NCBI GenBank assembly: GCA_018881555.1
Contig: JACAXG010000092.1
Coordinates: forward strand, 2,399,981 to 2,463,980
Length of the DNA: 64,000 bases
Direction of reading: 5' to 3'
DNA from: Amblyornis subalaris
Taxonomy: Eukaryota > Chordata > Aves > Passeriformes > Ptilonorhynchidae
The notes below the pieces were generated by a model. The model did not search any database and was not told the origin of the DNA. It saw only the letters and a list, made by a program, of their open reading frames with translations. Of this stretch, positions 48,503 through 61,710 are shown piece after piece; the stretch's first letter is position 1; the number at the start of each line of letters is the position of its first letter. A program made the translations under genes and the position numbers.

Positions 48503-50640
48503 TTCCCCTTAGATTACAGGGATTTCCTTCTGCTTCCCGTTTCTGTCTTCCAGCTCAAAGGCCTGGGTACCCTGAGAACAACTGTTCTTGCTATTAAAGA
48601 CTGAGGCAAAGAAGACATTAATACCTCAGCCTTATCCTTAACCTTTGTTACTGTTTCCCCCTGTATCCAGTAAAGGATGGAAATTATCCTTATCTCTCCT
48701 TTTGTTGCTGATGTATTTGTAAAAATATTTTTTACTATCCTTTACAGCAGTGTCAGATTAAGCTCTAGTTGGGCTTTAGCCCTTCTGATTTTCTCCCGGC
48801 ACAACCTCATGACATTCTTGTAGTTCTCCTGACTACTAAAAAGCTTTAATAATGCATGCATTTGCATAATGCTGTGGGATATGTATTGACCTCTATTGGT
48901 TGCTGACATACATTTGAACATGAGAGGATTAATAATACAACTCCCTCTGCTCCACTGTCATGTCTGTTCTGAACCTCAGAGGAGGCTGCTTTTTCTGTAT
49001 TAAGGATTATTCATAACCCAGTTATATTGAACAGCCATATATTCTCAGCCTGAAGTATGGCTTATTAATCAACCATACAGTCCAGGAATTTCAACTGAAA
49101 TATTAATATAGTATGCTATTCACTCAGGACAATTCATGTCACTACAACGGAACAGGTTCAGTTGCTGCATCATAAATTCTGATTTTTAATAAAGTTGAAC
49201 ACCACATCAAGCTCACTGTTGTCACACAGGTGTTGTCACCTTGTCAATGTTTTATTTTCCCCTGATTAATAGGCTCCAAGTTTCAAAGCATGATATTTTA
49301 GATTGCCTTTCTTTTACACCTTTACATCCTGTAGTGTGAAATCTGACATTTCAGAGGAACTTGAGTTTCATGAAGTCGTTACCACCTATTCCTAACTGAA
49401 AACATTCTGAGAGAACAGAATGATAGAGCTTTTACATAAGAAATATATAATATACATTCACAATTGAATGCAATATTTTTAATTTAATCATACACATATT
49501 CAAATAATACTATTTTAGTGGATAGTACTACTGAGCAATAGTCTATGGAGTATGAAAAGACAAGTTTCTTTACTGACTCTTGTCATATTGCAGTGTGCTG
49601 CAGGAATCCAGAGCAGAAATAAAGAACATAAAGACTCAGGATGTCAGAGATCAAGGAAACAGATAGTTCACGNGAGCCTATGCACAATTTCTCCTACAGA
49701 AAAGCCTCCAAAAAAACTGAAATAATTTTATCTCTGGGGTTGTAAACTTATTTTATTGAGGTTTCCCCAATCGCAAACAGAGCAGTGTGTGACCCAGGTA
49801 TTATTGCCTATGTGATATTATAAATAGGGATAATTCTTTCAGGCTCTGAAACCTAAAGGTGAACCAAGGAGGGAAAGTGTTAATATAGATATTCCAGTAT
49901 ATCAGATGATTTTATTTTGACACACTGCTTATTTTGCAGAATTATTAACTTGTATTCTCCAGAGCTGATTTCTCCTTAGTTATCATACTGTCTGTGATGC
50001 GCATAGTAATATGACACAGCTTTACTGAGATTTTTAGCTCTAATTTGAGATGTAAAATTAGGCCTTGAGCACTTCTAGTCATTAAAGACTTTTTGGCTCT
50101 TTGTAAAGAAAGGAAAGGTGTCACCTGCTGAAAATTGCCTTGCTCTGCTAGCCACAGCCCATTCTGAGCAATTCACACCATTGTTCTTAAAAAAAACCCA
50201 GAATGACCAGGCTGTCTGTCCTGATATTGTCATGAAATTAGTGGTCAACTCTTTAACAAACACCATGTTTTCCTCAAATATAACTAATCAACAGTTAGGA
50301 TAGGCTAACTATCTGTCCCTATACACTGCTAATTAAAATCTCTTATGCTGTAGTGACAGTGCAACTTAAGTTATAAAATACTATACTATTATTTTGACTG
50401 ATAGAAACAGATTGAGGAGAACGGTTTTGGAATATCCTTGTAACTCTGAGTTGAGAATGTAGACTAAAAATTGACATATTATCTGGAAAGTAAAATTAAG
50501 CATTACTGTAGGATTTTATGTATTGGAGGTGGGGGTAGAGAGGAGGGTTGTTATTCAATTAGTTGCATTAAAACATACTGAAAGTATTTCTGAGTTAGAG
50601 TTTATTCAAAGATTAATGATAAATTGTAAAAAATACATGT

Positions 50641-50656
50641 TTTGGTTTGGTTTGGT
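50641..50656. repeat. (TTTGG)n repeat
   Basis: Three TTTGG units followed by a T run. Confidence 0.85.
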
Positions 50657-51279
50657 TTTTTTGTCAAAACATTTATTTATGAACGTAAAGAGTAATTGAG
50701 CCTCCGCCTTATGCACATAAGAGGCAACTATGAGGAAACAGGGATTTCTTCAGCATATTTTAGTTTTAATAGGCTGAAGGGATTAGGATTTTTAATTATG
50801 TGTTGGGAACACAAGTGTCTTCATCAGATCAGCATGCTGACTTTCACAATATCTTGGTTTTCATGATACCTAAATTTGGCTTCAAAATCAAGAACAAATC
50901 AGTGAGAGCATCAGTGTGGTGTGGACTGTATTAAAACAATCAAGATGTTTCCTTCCTAAGAGAAACTGTGTTATGAACTCCTGCATTTATGACTACTTTT
51001 GTAGGATCGATTGGTTTCTTTGTACATCTCTTGGGGTCTGCCAGTTCATGGGAAGAGTAAGTTCCTCTCTAGCGACTTTGCCTCTGACACTTTGCTGTTA
51101 TTTATGTACTTTAGAATCTTTTTATTGGGTCAGGACCTCTTGATCTAGAAACTTGCCCTGAGTTCCTTTAGGGAAGATGATGTTTGTATGTTTTTTCCTG
51201 CTATTTTCCTTGCTAAGGGACCTAAAAGGTCTTAGAAGAGAGAAAGAGCTATGGTATAGCTATATCATCAATTTACCAA

Positions 51280-51294
51280 TTTTTTTTTTTTTTT
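51280..51294. repeat. poly(T) tract
   Basis: Fifteen T residues. Confidence 0.9.
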
Positions 51295-51944
51295 AATCAA
51301 TTTACTTTCTTTAATTCCAGAGACATATAATGAAACACCAGTTACTATTCTGGAAGCTGCAACATCTTTAGTTTGCAGGCACATGGTCTTTTTTATGTTT
51401 GCTTAAAAGGTAGTAATTTAAAAAGTAGTAGCCTCGTCCTGTCATTAATCCTAGCCTGTGCAGACCGACTAGTCCTGGGGAATATACTGCCAGTAGACAA
51501 GTCTACTGCTTAGGCATAATTCCCAGCAGTAAAGCTGGCATTTGGCCTGCAGGAGTAGATTACTATGGATTGTTTCTATGAATTACGTCCTTTGGCATCT
51601 GAACCATATCTTTGGGAATACCCTCTTCATGACTTTTAAAATTCAGTCTGGATCTTCACTATGGACTTAACTTTCAGCAGAGTGCTTGTAATTCACCCCA
51701 AATCATTCCATGTCAGACCCACTTGCTATAGTTGCAAACTTATGCAAAACTGTCAGTCTGTGAAGGAACAGTTGGGACCTGGTGATTGAGTGTTTTGGCC
51801 TTGGAGTTGAGGAAGTAAGCGTGGTATTCAACACTTTAAGGATTCTTACTTATTGTCCCCATCATTCATCTGAAATGAGTCTCTGCCTGCACTGTATTAT
51901 AATATCAATTACACATCTATGTTTCGCATTTGTAATTAAAGTGG

Positions 51945-51965
51945 TTTTTTTTTTTTTTTTTTTTT
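51945..51965. repeat. poly(T) tract, longest homopolymer
   Basis: Twenty-one T residues, the longest homopolymer in the window. No antisense AATAAA (TTTATT) lies immediately downstream, so there is no support for a processed pseudogene on the minus strand. Confidence 0.9.
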
Positions 51966-53380
51966 ATGTTCCCTCTGTATTAAGACCTGTGTTACTAGTT
52001 TGTTAAATGTTTGTAGGGAAATGTGTCATTATGTTTTCAGGTGTGTGAGCGTTGCTGCAATGCACAGAAGCATTTGAGCTGTGCCATCATTCAGCCAATC
52101 CTTTAAGCACATACCTGAATTTCATTCATTTTAGAATGCATTAAGGTTAAGGATTTTTTTTTGAGTGATTTGGTGAATTAATATTTTAATTTTTCAAATT
52201 GGTTTGTCTTGGCTTGGCTTCTGGTAGGACACTTCAGTTATTTATAGTGATAATAGCAATGGTATCATGTTTTGAGAAATCAATGTGATCGTGGTTTGAT
52301 TGGGCTAATTGCTTCTAGACAAAAGAAAAGAATTTCTGCCCCACTTTGGCATCTCTAATAGATAAGAAAAATAAAAAGCAGGAGGAAAAATAGTATTATC
52401 TGTACTATACTTTTGTGAAACTGTCATTCAGAGAGTTTTAGCAATCTGTACAAATGACCAAGGCAGCATATAGAGCAACAGAGATGACTCCTTACCTTCA
52501 CAATCTTCAGCCCTGAACTATGCATTCATTTTCCCTCCCAGCTATCACGTTGCTAAAAACCAGTATGTTCCTTTTTCCTTAATTAATAAATAGCTGAAAG
52601 ACACAAGTCCCTTTTGCAAAGAATAGAACTTGTCTTTGACATACTTTGTCAGATTTCCTGCAACTGGAACATCTGGAATGACTGCTTATGGGTGCTAAAT
52701 ATTAAAATCCAAATTCAATCTTTAACCTAATAAAAACCATCTCATTTTCTGTTCCCTCAAACAACATTGTCCATATTCTCTCCCCAAGTGTCTGGATAGA
52801 TGGAAGTCACAGCTGGTGTCCGTCCTGCTCCTTAAACTGATGTTTGTATTTGTCCATCTGACTGAATGCCACCTGCTGCAAGGGCAGGAGGGCGGGATCA
52901 CCCATTTCTGAACAATGTCTCTCTGCCAACAGAAGGTTATTCAATTAGGCAATCGCTTCTGCTTAATGCTGGGTGGGATGATGTCAGCCACCTGCACTCT
53001 CCCTCCCTTGCTTCCCACTTCCTGGGGACAACAGTCTTTTCTGCCTCTGGGGAGGAGGCAAAGGTTTTCAATCTGTTCCCTTTTTGCATTAGCTTCTGAC
53101 TACAGTTATTAGAATCTGACATTTGTTTTGCTTCCTGACTGGGGCTATATTCAGTGCAGACACTTTTTAGAAATATGAATAAGCATTTGCTAGTATATTT
53201 ATACTTTAGCACTCCTCCCTGCTCTAGTGTGCTGAACTTTCCTCTTGTTTGCCTTGATCTGGTGCTAACAAATTTCATGTTTTAAGGCATTATACTAGGA
53301 TCACTAAGGAAAGAGTCAGAATTCCTAAGTGTAATGGCACTACAAGACCCTCCCTGCAATTTCATTTGTGGTTTTATGTC

Positions 53381-53394
53381 TTTTTTTTTTTTTT
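53381..53394. repeat. poly(T) tract
   Basis: Fourteen T residues. Confidence 0.9.
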
Positions 53395-56300
53395 GAAGGT
53401 CTGTTTCTAGGATTGATTTTACTGCAATTACTCCATTTTGTAGAAATAGAACCAGTGTTTATTGCTGTGGTTACTCTTGCTTCACAAGCAGATAATTTTT
53501 CTGTTTGTTTTTTTTTAATTAAAGGGTTGTGTGGCCTTGTGAGTTTTCTGGGCATTGCCTGCACCTTACGTAATGGACTGCATTTTGTGGAGGGAAAAAA
53601 AATTGAATAAAAACAAAGGGATGCAGAACATCATCTGCATCTCAGAAACAGGCACGCTCCTTTATGCCTTTTCTAAAGACTTCGTAAATTCATCAATAGT
53701 ATGTCAAATGACCATCTATTCCGAAGTTTATTTTAATAAACAACTCTTATATCCATATCAGATTACATAATAATTTCCTGAAATATATAATATTTATAGC
53801 ATCTTGAAATATTTACATGAATCTGGAAAATTGTCCTCTAAGCATGATTATCAGAACAAAACCGAGTTTCATTCAACCCTCTTATGTCTCTGAGACTCTA
53901 TTGAAACCAAGTGCCATACTGCTGAATTCGAAGTAATTCCATTTGGTTTTAAGTGCACTGAAGATAAGATTGAGTCTGTCAGATCTTATTTTAGGTGAAG
54001 AGCATAACTCAAAGTATTTTTCTGCTGTGGTACTGCTTAACTTTTTATTTTATTTTTTTCTATTGATGTAGTCTTATATTCTCTCAAATATTTTATTTAC
54101 ATAGGCCGTGCGTGTCATTCTGCTCAGTACACTTTATTAATGTTTTGCTAGTTTTAAAACCTATTTCTTTCAGTAGAAACGACCTTACCCTGTAATGACT
54201 GTTTCAACAGTTTTTCTTACAACACGCTTTTCTGAAATAACAGAAAATTATAGAATTTATGTAGATTCATAAAGAAAGAGGTCATTTAAATTTTCTCCAC
54301 TGAAAGTGGGGGGACACTCTACAAGGTTTCAGTTTCCTAATTGTCTTTAAATTTTCTAATAAATATGTCCATTTATATTTAATTTATGATTAATTGTAAA
54401 ATTCATGGATTTTTCAGGCCTCTCAACAGTCAGTAAGTGTTCTACACTCAGTCTTCACCTTCTGCCTAGAATACAAGAAAAGCAGAGATCATAAGGGAGT
54501 TGTTATTTGCAAATATGCAATAATAAACTCCCAGGGCTCTATCCCCATTAGTGGAGTACATTGCCTTTGACTGAGAGCTGTACTGTAGCTTAGAGTTTTG
54601 GAATAAAGCAGTCTGTTGAACAAGTGCTGCAGCATTTGGGATTCTTTATTTCAAAGGATATACCACCTTAGAGGGCTGGACAAAGCTGAATTCCTGTTGA
54701 CTTACCCTTTTTAATGGTCTTGAAAAGGTGTCTAAACTGTAAATAGTTTCCTAGTGGTAATTAGATGTAGTCTGTCTGCTTGCTTACCATGAAGGTAATA
54801 ATGCTGCTTCCAACATCATTACATCCAGTGTAGTTAATAAACAGGGTCAACACATTTTTTTGTGTAAATAAATTGAGGTAGAAAAGAAGATATTCAAACT
54901 TGGTATTTAATTAGCCATTTACAAACTGTAGGAGTAGAATTAATATCTCTACACTGGAAAAGAAGAAGGATCAGGAGATTGGAAAGTGTTCTCAGCTTTG
55001 TTTAAATATTCCTTTGACTCTTTGAACAATATCCAAGTGAAATATTTTTGTTATTATTACTTACAATCCTAATAAATGCCAAGTAAAAACATACAGAAAG
55101 TCAAGCACAGCCATTTCTCTAAGGGAAGGATGGTGATCTAAAAAGTCTTGGATGAAATGACAGAAGTTGAGTAGATGACTGAGATTAATATAAAGACTCA
55201 AAAGCTAAAAATCAGTGAATACCCATGAGTACAACTACATTCACACATCTCATCATTCAAGACCATCATACATATAAACTTCCAAACCAACAGAGGCCAA
55301 GATAGGTCATAATTCAGCCACCTAATCAGCCAGTATTGTTTAGTTTTTTGAGTTGTGATGAGGGAAAATGCACTGTTTCTACTAAATCAGGTCCACTGAT
55401 CTTTAACCCAGTGAGATTAAATTTCAAGCTAGTTTTAAAAGAGAAAATTAAATAAAGATTTTAAAAAATAGAAAAAGAAGGATTAAATAAATCTTCTCCC
55501 AAGCAAATAAAGCTTCTCTAAAACATAAGGCCTCATAAATATTTTGTCTAAAAATTGAGTGTGCAAAGAGATTTGAGTGAAAAAGAATTGCAGAATCATA
55601 CAAACAGTGAAGATGAAGGAGAAGCTTAATTCCATATGGATAAACTGAAGGTAGCTTGGAAACGAAAATAATTATATGCAACTATAAATTTGAAACAGGT
55701 CTGGAAAAATATTGTAGTAAAAAAGAGGAGTTCCATAACTGCAGAATTAACCACTATAACACCCCCTTTTCTTTCAAGACAGGGCATGACTTGAAAAAAG
55801 TGTTTCCAGACTGCATTACTTTTTACACCTTAGATTTTCAGTTAGACCAGTGTATTTCATGTCTGATNACGTTGCAGCCTACTTACATTTCTGAGGTAAC
55901 ACAGCTGATTTTTATTTCTTAAATGGTATTGTACAAGAAGGTTGCACTATTTTAAGGGGCTTAAGATACCATTTAATTCTCAGTATGGTGCACTAAATTT
56001 CTCCAAAGGCATGCGGTTACTGGCAAAGCATTCTATGCAAATTTACCCTAGAAGGAAAGTTGATCCCTTGAAAGACTCTTGGCAAATTTTCTTTCAATAC
56101 TAGAAATTAATAATATGGGTCAACTCTGTATTCAAGACAAGTATTTTCTCAGTTGAAATAAGACAAAAAGCCTTGCTGTCTGTCAGTGACAATTGCTCAA
56201 TTAGGTCAAGGATGTTATTAAACCCATTGCAGTAGTACAAGGACTTGTCTTCCTAGCACTTACGGAATGTTGGTATGCATCAGTTTAGAAAGAGAATATT

Positions 56301-56763
56301 ATATTTGGAGCAAGCATTTATTTGACATCTACATTTGTACGACAATGCTGTGTGCTGACAGATGTAAATTAGACTGATTAAAAATATCTGGTTTTAGTTT
56401 TCTAAATGTGATCAAGATAAGCAGGAGTTCTCATGGACCTGTAGTCCACACAAAGTCTACAAGTACAGACTGAAGGATGAACCCATTAATACTTTTCTGA
56501 GCATACAAAACCCAGCAAGCCCAGAGACTTTCAGCCAGGTAGCATGCTGACAGTCAAGGGCAGACTGGCCACAGCTGTGTGATTGGAACAAAAGTGGTGG
56601 AGCATTTTGTGCTTAAGCTTCCTTTGGAAAATTGCACCTTCACAGCAGGACAGACATAAAATATGGGTCAGGTCTTTAATTCATACACACCAGTGTTCTA
56701 TAANGGAATTAGCCTTTAAATAGAGATGTCAGCTATAGGTATCACAAAGTCCTCTATTATGCA

Positions 56764-56840
56764 TGTAAATATATGTATCTATGTATTTGTTTATAGAAGT
56801 GTATATATCTATAGGTATGTATGTATATATTTATATGTAA
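56764..56840. repeat. TATG/TATC-rich simple repeat
   Basis: Irregular run of TATG, TATC and TATA units, probably an old decayed microsatellite. Confidence 0.7.
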
Positions 56841-59800
56841 AGTTGGTAATATGCAATTTAGAGTGAAGGTTAAGTTTATTCCAAACGAAAGGCCATAAAA
56901 TCTTGTTGCTGGCACAGATGAGTACATGGCCAACAGTGTTTAATTTTAAACAGGTAAATCTCTGTTTTGATTTACACTTGGAGCACTCAAAATGGCAGAA
57001 TCAATTTGTTTGAAAATTGGTAAAACAAATTTGTTCTGGGCTATGACCTTGTATGCTGAGCTTCATCTCAGCAGGACTGTTTTCTTTATGTTTGAATTAT
57101 AAATCTTGGAAATGCAGTTTTTTATTGCAGAAATATTGACATAACTTTAGCTATAATGGTGTGGCTATATTTTCATTAAACAGTAGGTATGTGTTTTTCT
57201 AGTAGTTAACTACTATTTTTCAAATAGTTGTAGATGTTGAACAGAAAAGCCAAATTAAAAATGCAGTGGCAAAAAACAGTAAATCATTGCTGTGAAGAAT
57301 TATTACAAGGGAAATAAAAAACTACTATAGGAATGTGAAGATGAAAATTGACAGCTGAAATTGCTAAGAGTATATGTGGAGATAGTCACACCTTGACCTT
57401 TATTGGGTAAATGTTGTATTTACTGTGTATTTCAAGACTCAGTTTTGTTAAGACAATACAAGAGCAAGATATATAATATTCTAGAATGCAATAAAAGAAA
57501 TTATTGTGGCTAACTGCCACATGACTTAAAATTTGAGTGCAATTTTACTATGTACTACATTGTATTTGTGCTTGAAAAAATACTGTTCAGCCTTTTTTGT
57601 AGGAAACATGGGCATTGTTGGTTATCTCATGTAGCATACAGATACAAAGATGTCTGATCCTGAATTATTTGCTTAGGGCAAATACTTGTTTTCACCCATG
57701 GTGCACTCTTTNAAGATTCACCAATTTTATTGGTTGTAATTTAGTTCAGATTTAAACACACTGAGAACAGTTGAGATTTGTGTTACATTCATGTCTTCAT
57801 TTAATAACTTTTTGTTAATTTTAAACTTATGCTAAGTTACTAGAAAATGCACATAATTACTTAATGAAGTACCTTTGTGATGATCAGATAAATTCTCCAC
57901 AAATTTTTGTACGAGCTCATGTCAGTAAGATCTTGTGTTGACATAAAATGAACGCAGTTAAGTTATATCTTATTTCAGTGGCCCTACATTTTAAATGAAA
58001 TATGAAAGGGTGAGATTCTTTAAAAACCTAGGAAAGAAACAGCCATCTGCATCGAGATTATTCCCTTTGGTAATGTCAAATCTAAATTGGTAAGCATTCC
58101 AAGGTCATGATTTATTGAGTGATATTTGTTACCTGAAAGTAGAAAGACAACATGTTAGGGACAAATTTTCTTTCACTGGAAATCTAAGACCAGATAAACT
58201 AAAAGATTTTTTTGGTTTTTCATCTCTTCAAAACTACTAGATGACTATGAAGGATAAGGAACAAGCCACAGATGTGTCTGTGGTGACAGCTTTCCGTCTT
58301 AGCCACACTCAATGTGGATCACAGGCTTGTCTTGAGGATAGGCTCCATATTTTTTCAAGAAAGAGTAGTTAAGATGAAAATTTGATAAAACTGGTTTGTG
58401 TTTCAACCTGGGTACAGGGTTTTTTTTCCTAGATCATCTTTATCCAAAGCGGGTTAGTTTTAAAATCTAAATCTAGGAGTCTGACATCTCTGTATGTTTG
58501 AAGTACAGGGATTTGTGAGGGCATACCGGATGAACACACTGTTTAGCCAACAAGCTGGTATTTACAAAACACCCTGTAATTGCTGGTTTTCTGCTCTTTC
58601 CCTGGATCTCCACTTTCTTGATTCTAGTCAGGAGTGAAATTGGAAGGTCTGCCATGGTGAGAATCTCTCTGTATTTATATTTCTGTTCGTGTTTCAGCAA
58701 ATTCTGACCTGTCTAGCCTTTAGACCATATCAAATTCTATTCTAACATCTTACCCTTCTCTTTGTGGTGTCTCATAGCAACTCAGCAAAACTGGTTTTTT
58801 AGCCTTTCTGACACCTTCTCNTCTGCATGCCTTTTTATTCTTGAATAATTTAATTTATTTTTTTGTTTCCATGGTCTTCTGACCTTGTTATTGACCTTGT
58901 ACAGCAGAACANGAGGGGAATTCTTGAGCTTTTTCGTGCCCTTAGTGACCATCAGATGTTGAAAAGAGAACTCTTCTTACATCCTGTCTTGATAACACAG
59001 CAAGCTAAAAAATCTTTTCAATCACAACTCTAAGGTTCCATTGGTCTGGGAAGTGAGCATCCTACAACATTTAAGTACAACCTCACAGCATCATCAGTCC
59101 ACTGAATCCTCTGCTTAAGGCGGTTTGATATGTTCTGTCAGCTCAGCAGCGTACTGTTTGACTTGCTCTTCAGTGCAAATCTAATGGGGATTAATGGCAG
59201 CAAACCTGAGAGCACTNAGGGCCTTGTTCACCCTACTTTGACACCAAGCAGCTCCCTAGAATGCTGAGGAAAGTGCTCCAGCTTAGGTTTGTCGTAATGT
59301 CTCCATCAATTCAAAAAGTAGTGCGTGTTTTAGGGAATGAATATTACAGGACAAAAAAGACCTTGCTAAGCGTGAAGACACTTTGTATGTCTTTCACGTG
59401 CCTAGTGAAATTCTGTCAAANTTTTGTGCCTGTAATCCAAAAGTAGAACAATATACTCTGTTTAGGAGACTGTCCATCTTCTCTGCAGGTCCATAAGCTG
59501 CATGTGGATAATCAGCTAGAAATCTTGGGCGTTTTATTTCTTATCATTTTCACAGAAGTAAAACGTCAAGAAATCTTAATGAAAATTGGTTTGAGGGAAT
59601 GTTTCATTGGGGGAAAATGAATTAATTTTTTTTTCCTATTTTAGTAAAATCAGAAGCTTATTCTTCCAGTCCAGAATGCATCAAGATGCTTTCTTTAACT
59701 TCAATAGGAACTCTTACCAGGAATCTAGTTCCAGACTCTTTATTTTTAGATTAATGTCCAAAGTGGACAGCAAGCACTGCATCCCAAAACACAGTGTTTG

Positions 59801-59898
59801 TTTCCTCCTTTCCCCTCTTCCAGTATAGACTATACAACTTTAATTTACAAGNCTGGAATTCAGTTTTAACTCCCAAGTTCAGTTGTTAATCTTTTGTA

Positions 59899-59936
59899 GA
59901 TATTCTGCACTAATTGTGTTAGTGCAGCAGAATATC
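59899..59936. repeat. 15-bp stem hairpin with a 3-nt bulge
   Basis: GATATTCTGCACTAA (59899-59913) pairs with TTAGTGCAGCAGAATATC (59919-59936) apart from three extra bases (a GCA bulge), around the loop TTGTG. Looser pairing may extend to about 59887-59950, giving a length near that of a short miRNA precursor. It may equally be a chance palindrome or the trace of a small DNA transposon. Confidence 0.8.
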
Positions 59937-60710
59937 CCCAAAGTAATTCAAATCACACATGACAGAGTAAGAAAAAGACCCCCTTGTGTATCCAAGTCTG
60001 AGACCTTAATGCAGGGAGGTTCAAATATTTAGGCAAAACAGAACCAATTTTCTCTAAAAGTCAATTCTTCTCTCACACAAACTCTCCACTGGTAAAATGA
60101 AATTGATTGCAATCAGTTCTTTCATTGCAAAACAATACTTCTAATTATAAATATTTATTATGGTGCTACTTCTCAGCAGATTTTTGTTAGTTCATTTTCT
60201 TTACCACTCTGAGGTTTCAGAAATCATCCCAAAAGTTTCACCACAGATCATAATATGTTAAATTATATCGGAAGCCTGTAGAAAGGGAAGTTTTTTTCAC
60301 TGTAGATGGCAAGTCTGTGCTTTTTATCTAGTTTAATGCTTGCTCAAGTAGGCTTTATTTTATGGTGACATTTGTAGTATTTATTTTTCCTGCATCTATC
60401 ATAAATTATTTTAAAAGTGTCTACTCTGGAAATCGTGAGGAAGGAGATGGACAGACACACATTAGTTCAGAGTGAATGCTTTTTAGACACGTAACATTAA
60501 AATACTACCCCCTATGTTTATACATCTTATTCAATTGTGTAATCCTGAAGTATCACCAATATTTAAGAGAATACCAAACATTGTAACTTTATGTAGAAAC
60601 TGAGTTTCTACTTTTTATGTACTAAAGCATCTAACATAGCAGTTTATAAATATTCATTGAATCAGTTAAACAGCTGGTCTCTCCCTGTCTCCCTTTTTAA
60701 TTTTTTTCTT

Positions 60711-60748
60711 TCTGTTGTTGTTTTGTTTTGTTTTCTGTTGTTTTGTTA
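60711..60748. repeat. TTG/TTTTG-rich tract
   Basis: Mixed TTG and TTTTG units on one strand. Confidence 0.8.
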
Positions 60749-60930
60749 ATAAATATACATTTGTGAGCTTTGCATGCTTTTTCTTCTTGGAAAATATGTT
60801 TTTCATCAAAGCAAAATCCTTTTCATGCCAGCATACCTATTTTGAGAGAATTTTTCTGAAATCCAGGTAGTAGAGTTTTGATCAAAAGGAGAACAGCTTC
60901 ACTCCCCTACTCTGTGGGAGATGCAAAATG

Positions 60931-61010
60931 AGATTCTCTTTTCAATTGTTATTAGACATAATGATTCAATATCAGATTCTCTTATCAATTGTTATTAAAT
61001 ATAATGATAT
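60931..61010. repeat. 43-bp imperfect tandem duplication
   Basis: 60931-60973 is repeated from 60974 to about 61010, both copies starting AGATTCTCTT and continuing TCAATTGTTATTA. There are a few substitutions, and the second copy is shorter. Confidence 0.85.
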
Positions 61011-61690
61011 GCTTTTAAAAAGAGCCGTTTTTATAATGATTCATCAAATTTTAAGTGACTCAAAAATGGTTTGCTACGTGAATAGAATGATCTAAACAGC
61101 ATCAGCGGGGGAAACTGGGAGATTCTGACACCAAACTATTCCAAAGTGGCTGTAAGGGAGCTCTCATCTAGCATGTGAAAGACCAATAGATTGACGGACG
61201 TGAAGCTGATATTTCCCACATACAAGGTGAGTATCCTAATCTTGCCTATAGTGAAAATCACTCTGACTCTCTATTTCATTCTTTTATCTCTCTCTCTTTT
61301 TCTTTTTTTTGAGAAAGTCATATAAAAGGCTTTTGGTTTCATTTCAGCAAATATTTCATATTCTTGATACCTCAGGAAGAGTTGTGTTACGAAGAAAGAT
61401 TTCAGGCACTTTAAAATGAAACACCTACTTTAAATGTAATTTAAAACATTAATGTTAGGAGATATTAAATATGTTTCAAAATGCATTTGGAAATTAGATA
61501 CATCTTTCACTTCTCATTTGTTCAATCTCCAAAATTATATGTAAATACACTAACTGAATTCTGGTAAAACTTCATCTTGCAAGAGAAGCTGCCTCTGAGT
61601 CAAGTAAGGACAAAGACTAAAATTTACTTTGTCATGAGAAAGGAAATTCAACAGTTGTCTGAACTATGTTTTAGTTCTTTAGTCAATGGG

Positions 61691-61710
61691 TGGCAATCCA
61701 TGGCAATCCA
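61691..61710. repeat. 10-bp tandem duplication
   Basis: TGGCAATCCA occurs twice in direct succession. Confidence 0.9.

Larger units (their letters stand above)
47205..48832 (-). mobile_element. CR1 LINE, 1.6-kb fragment with reverse transcriptase remnants
   Basis: The longest retroelement here, antisense to the window and less AT-rich than its surroundings. Read on the minus strand from 48832, it covers the region before the reverse transcriptase, the RT palm, the thumb and C-terminal domain and the beginning of the 3' UTR. The coding frame changes at least twice: 48502-48251 and 48356-48063 are in different frames, 48356 and 47903 share one, and 47752-47441 is in another. Both ends are missing. 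Absence of the 5' end is normal for CR1. Absence of the 3' terminal ~100+ bp and octamers is not, and points to a later deletion or rearrangement at about 47.2 kb. Plus-strand open frames in this interval are antisense by-products. Confidence 0.95.
48833..59886. other. gene-free AT-rich stretch
   Basis: Eleven kilobases of unique, AT-rich DNA. It holds a (TTTGG)n tract at 50641-50656, poly(T) runs (51280-51294, 51945-51965, 53381-53394), a less AT-rich patch at about 52.8-53.1 kb, a weak LTR-like R/U5 signature near 54.5-54.65 kb, and a TATG-rich tract at 56764-56840. The 113-codon frame 52937-53278 (-) has no recognised domain. Confidence 0.45.

Noticed and set aside
47462..48604. Several plus-strand open frames of about 70-120 codons
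   Set aside because: They are antisense readings of the CR1 element, whose minus strand encodes the recognisable reverse transcriptase pieces.
51945..51965. Tail of an antisense processed pseudogene
   Set aside because: There is no reverse-complement AATAAA in the expected position and no gene-like sequence beyond the T run.
58266..58283. Short palindrome CCACAGA-tgtg-TCTGTGG
   Set aside because: Seven-base arms with a 4-nt loop are expected several times by chance in 64 kb, and no supporting context was seen.
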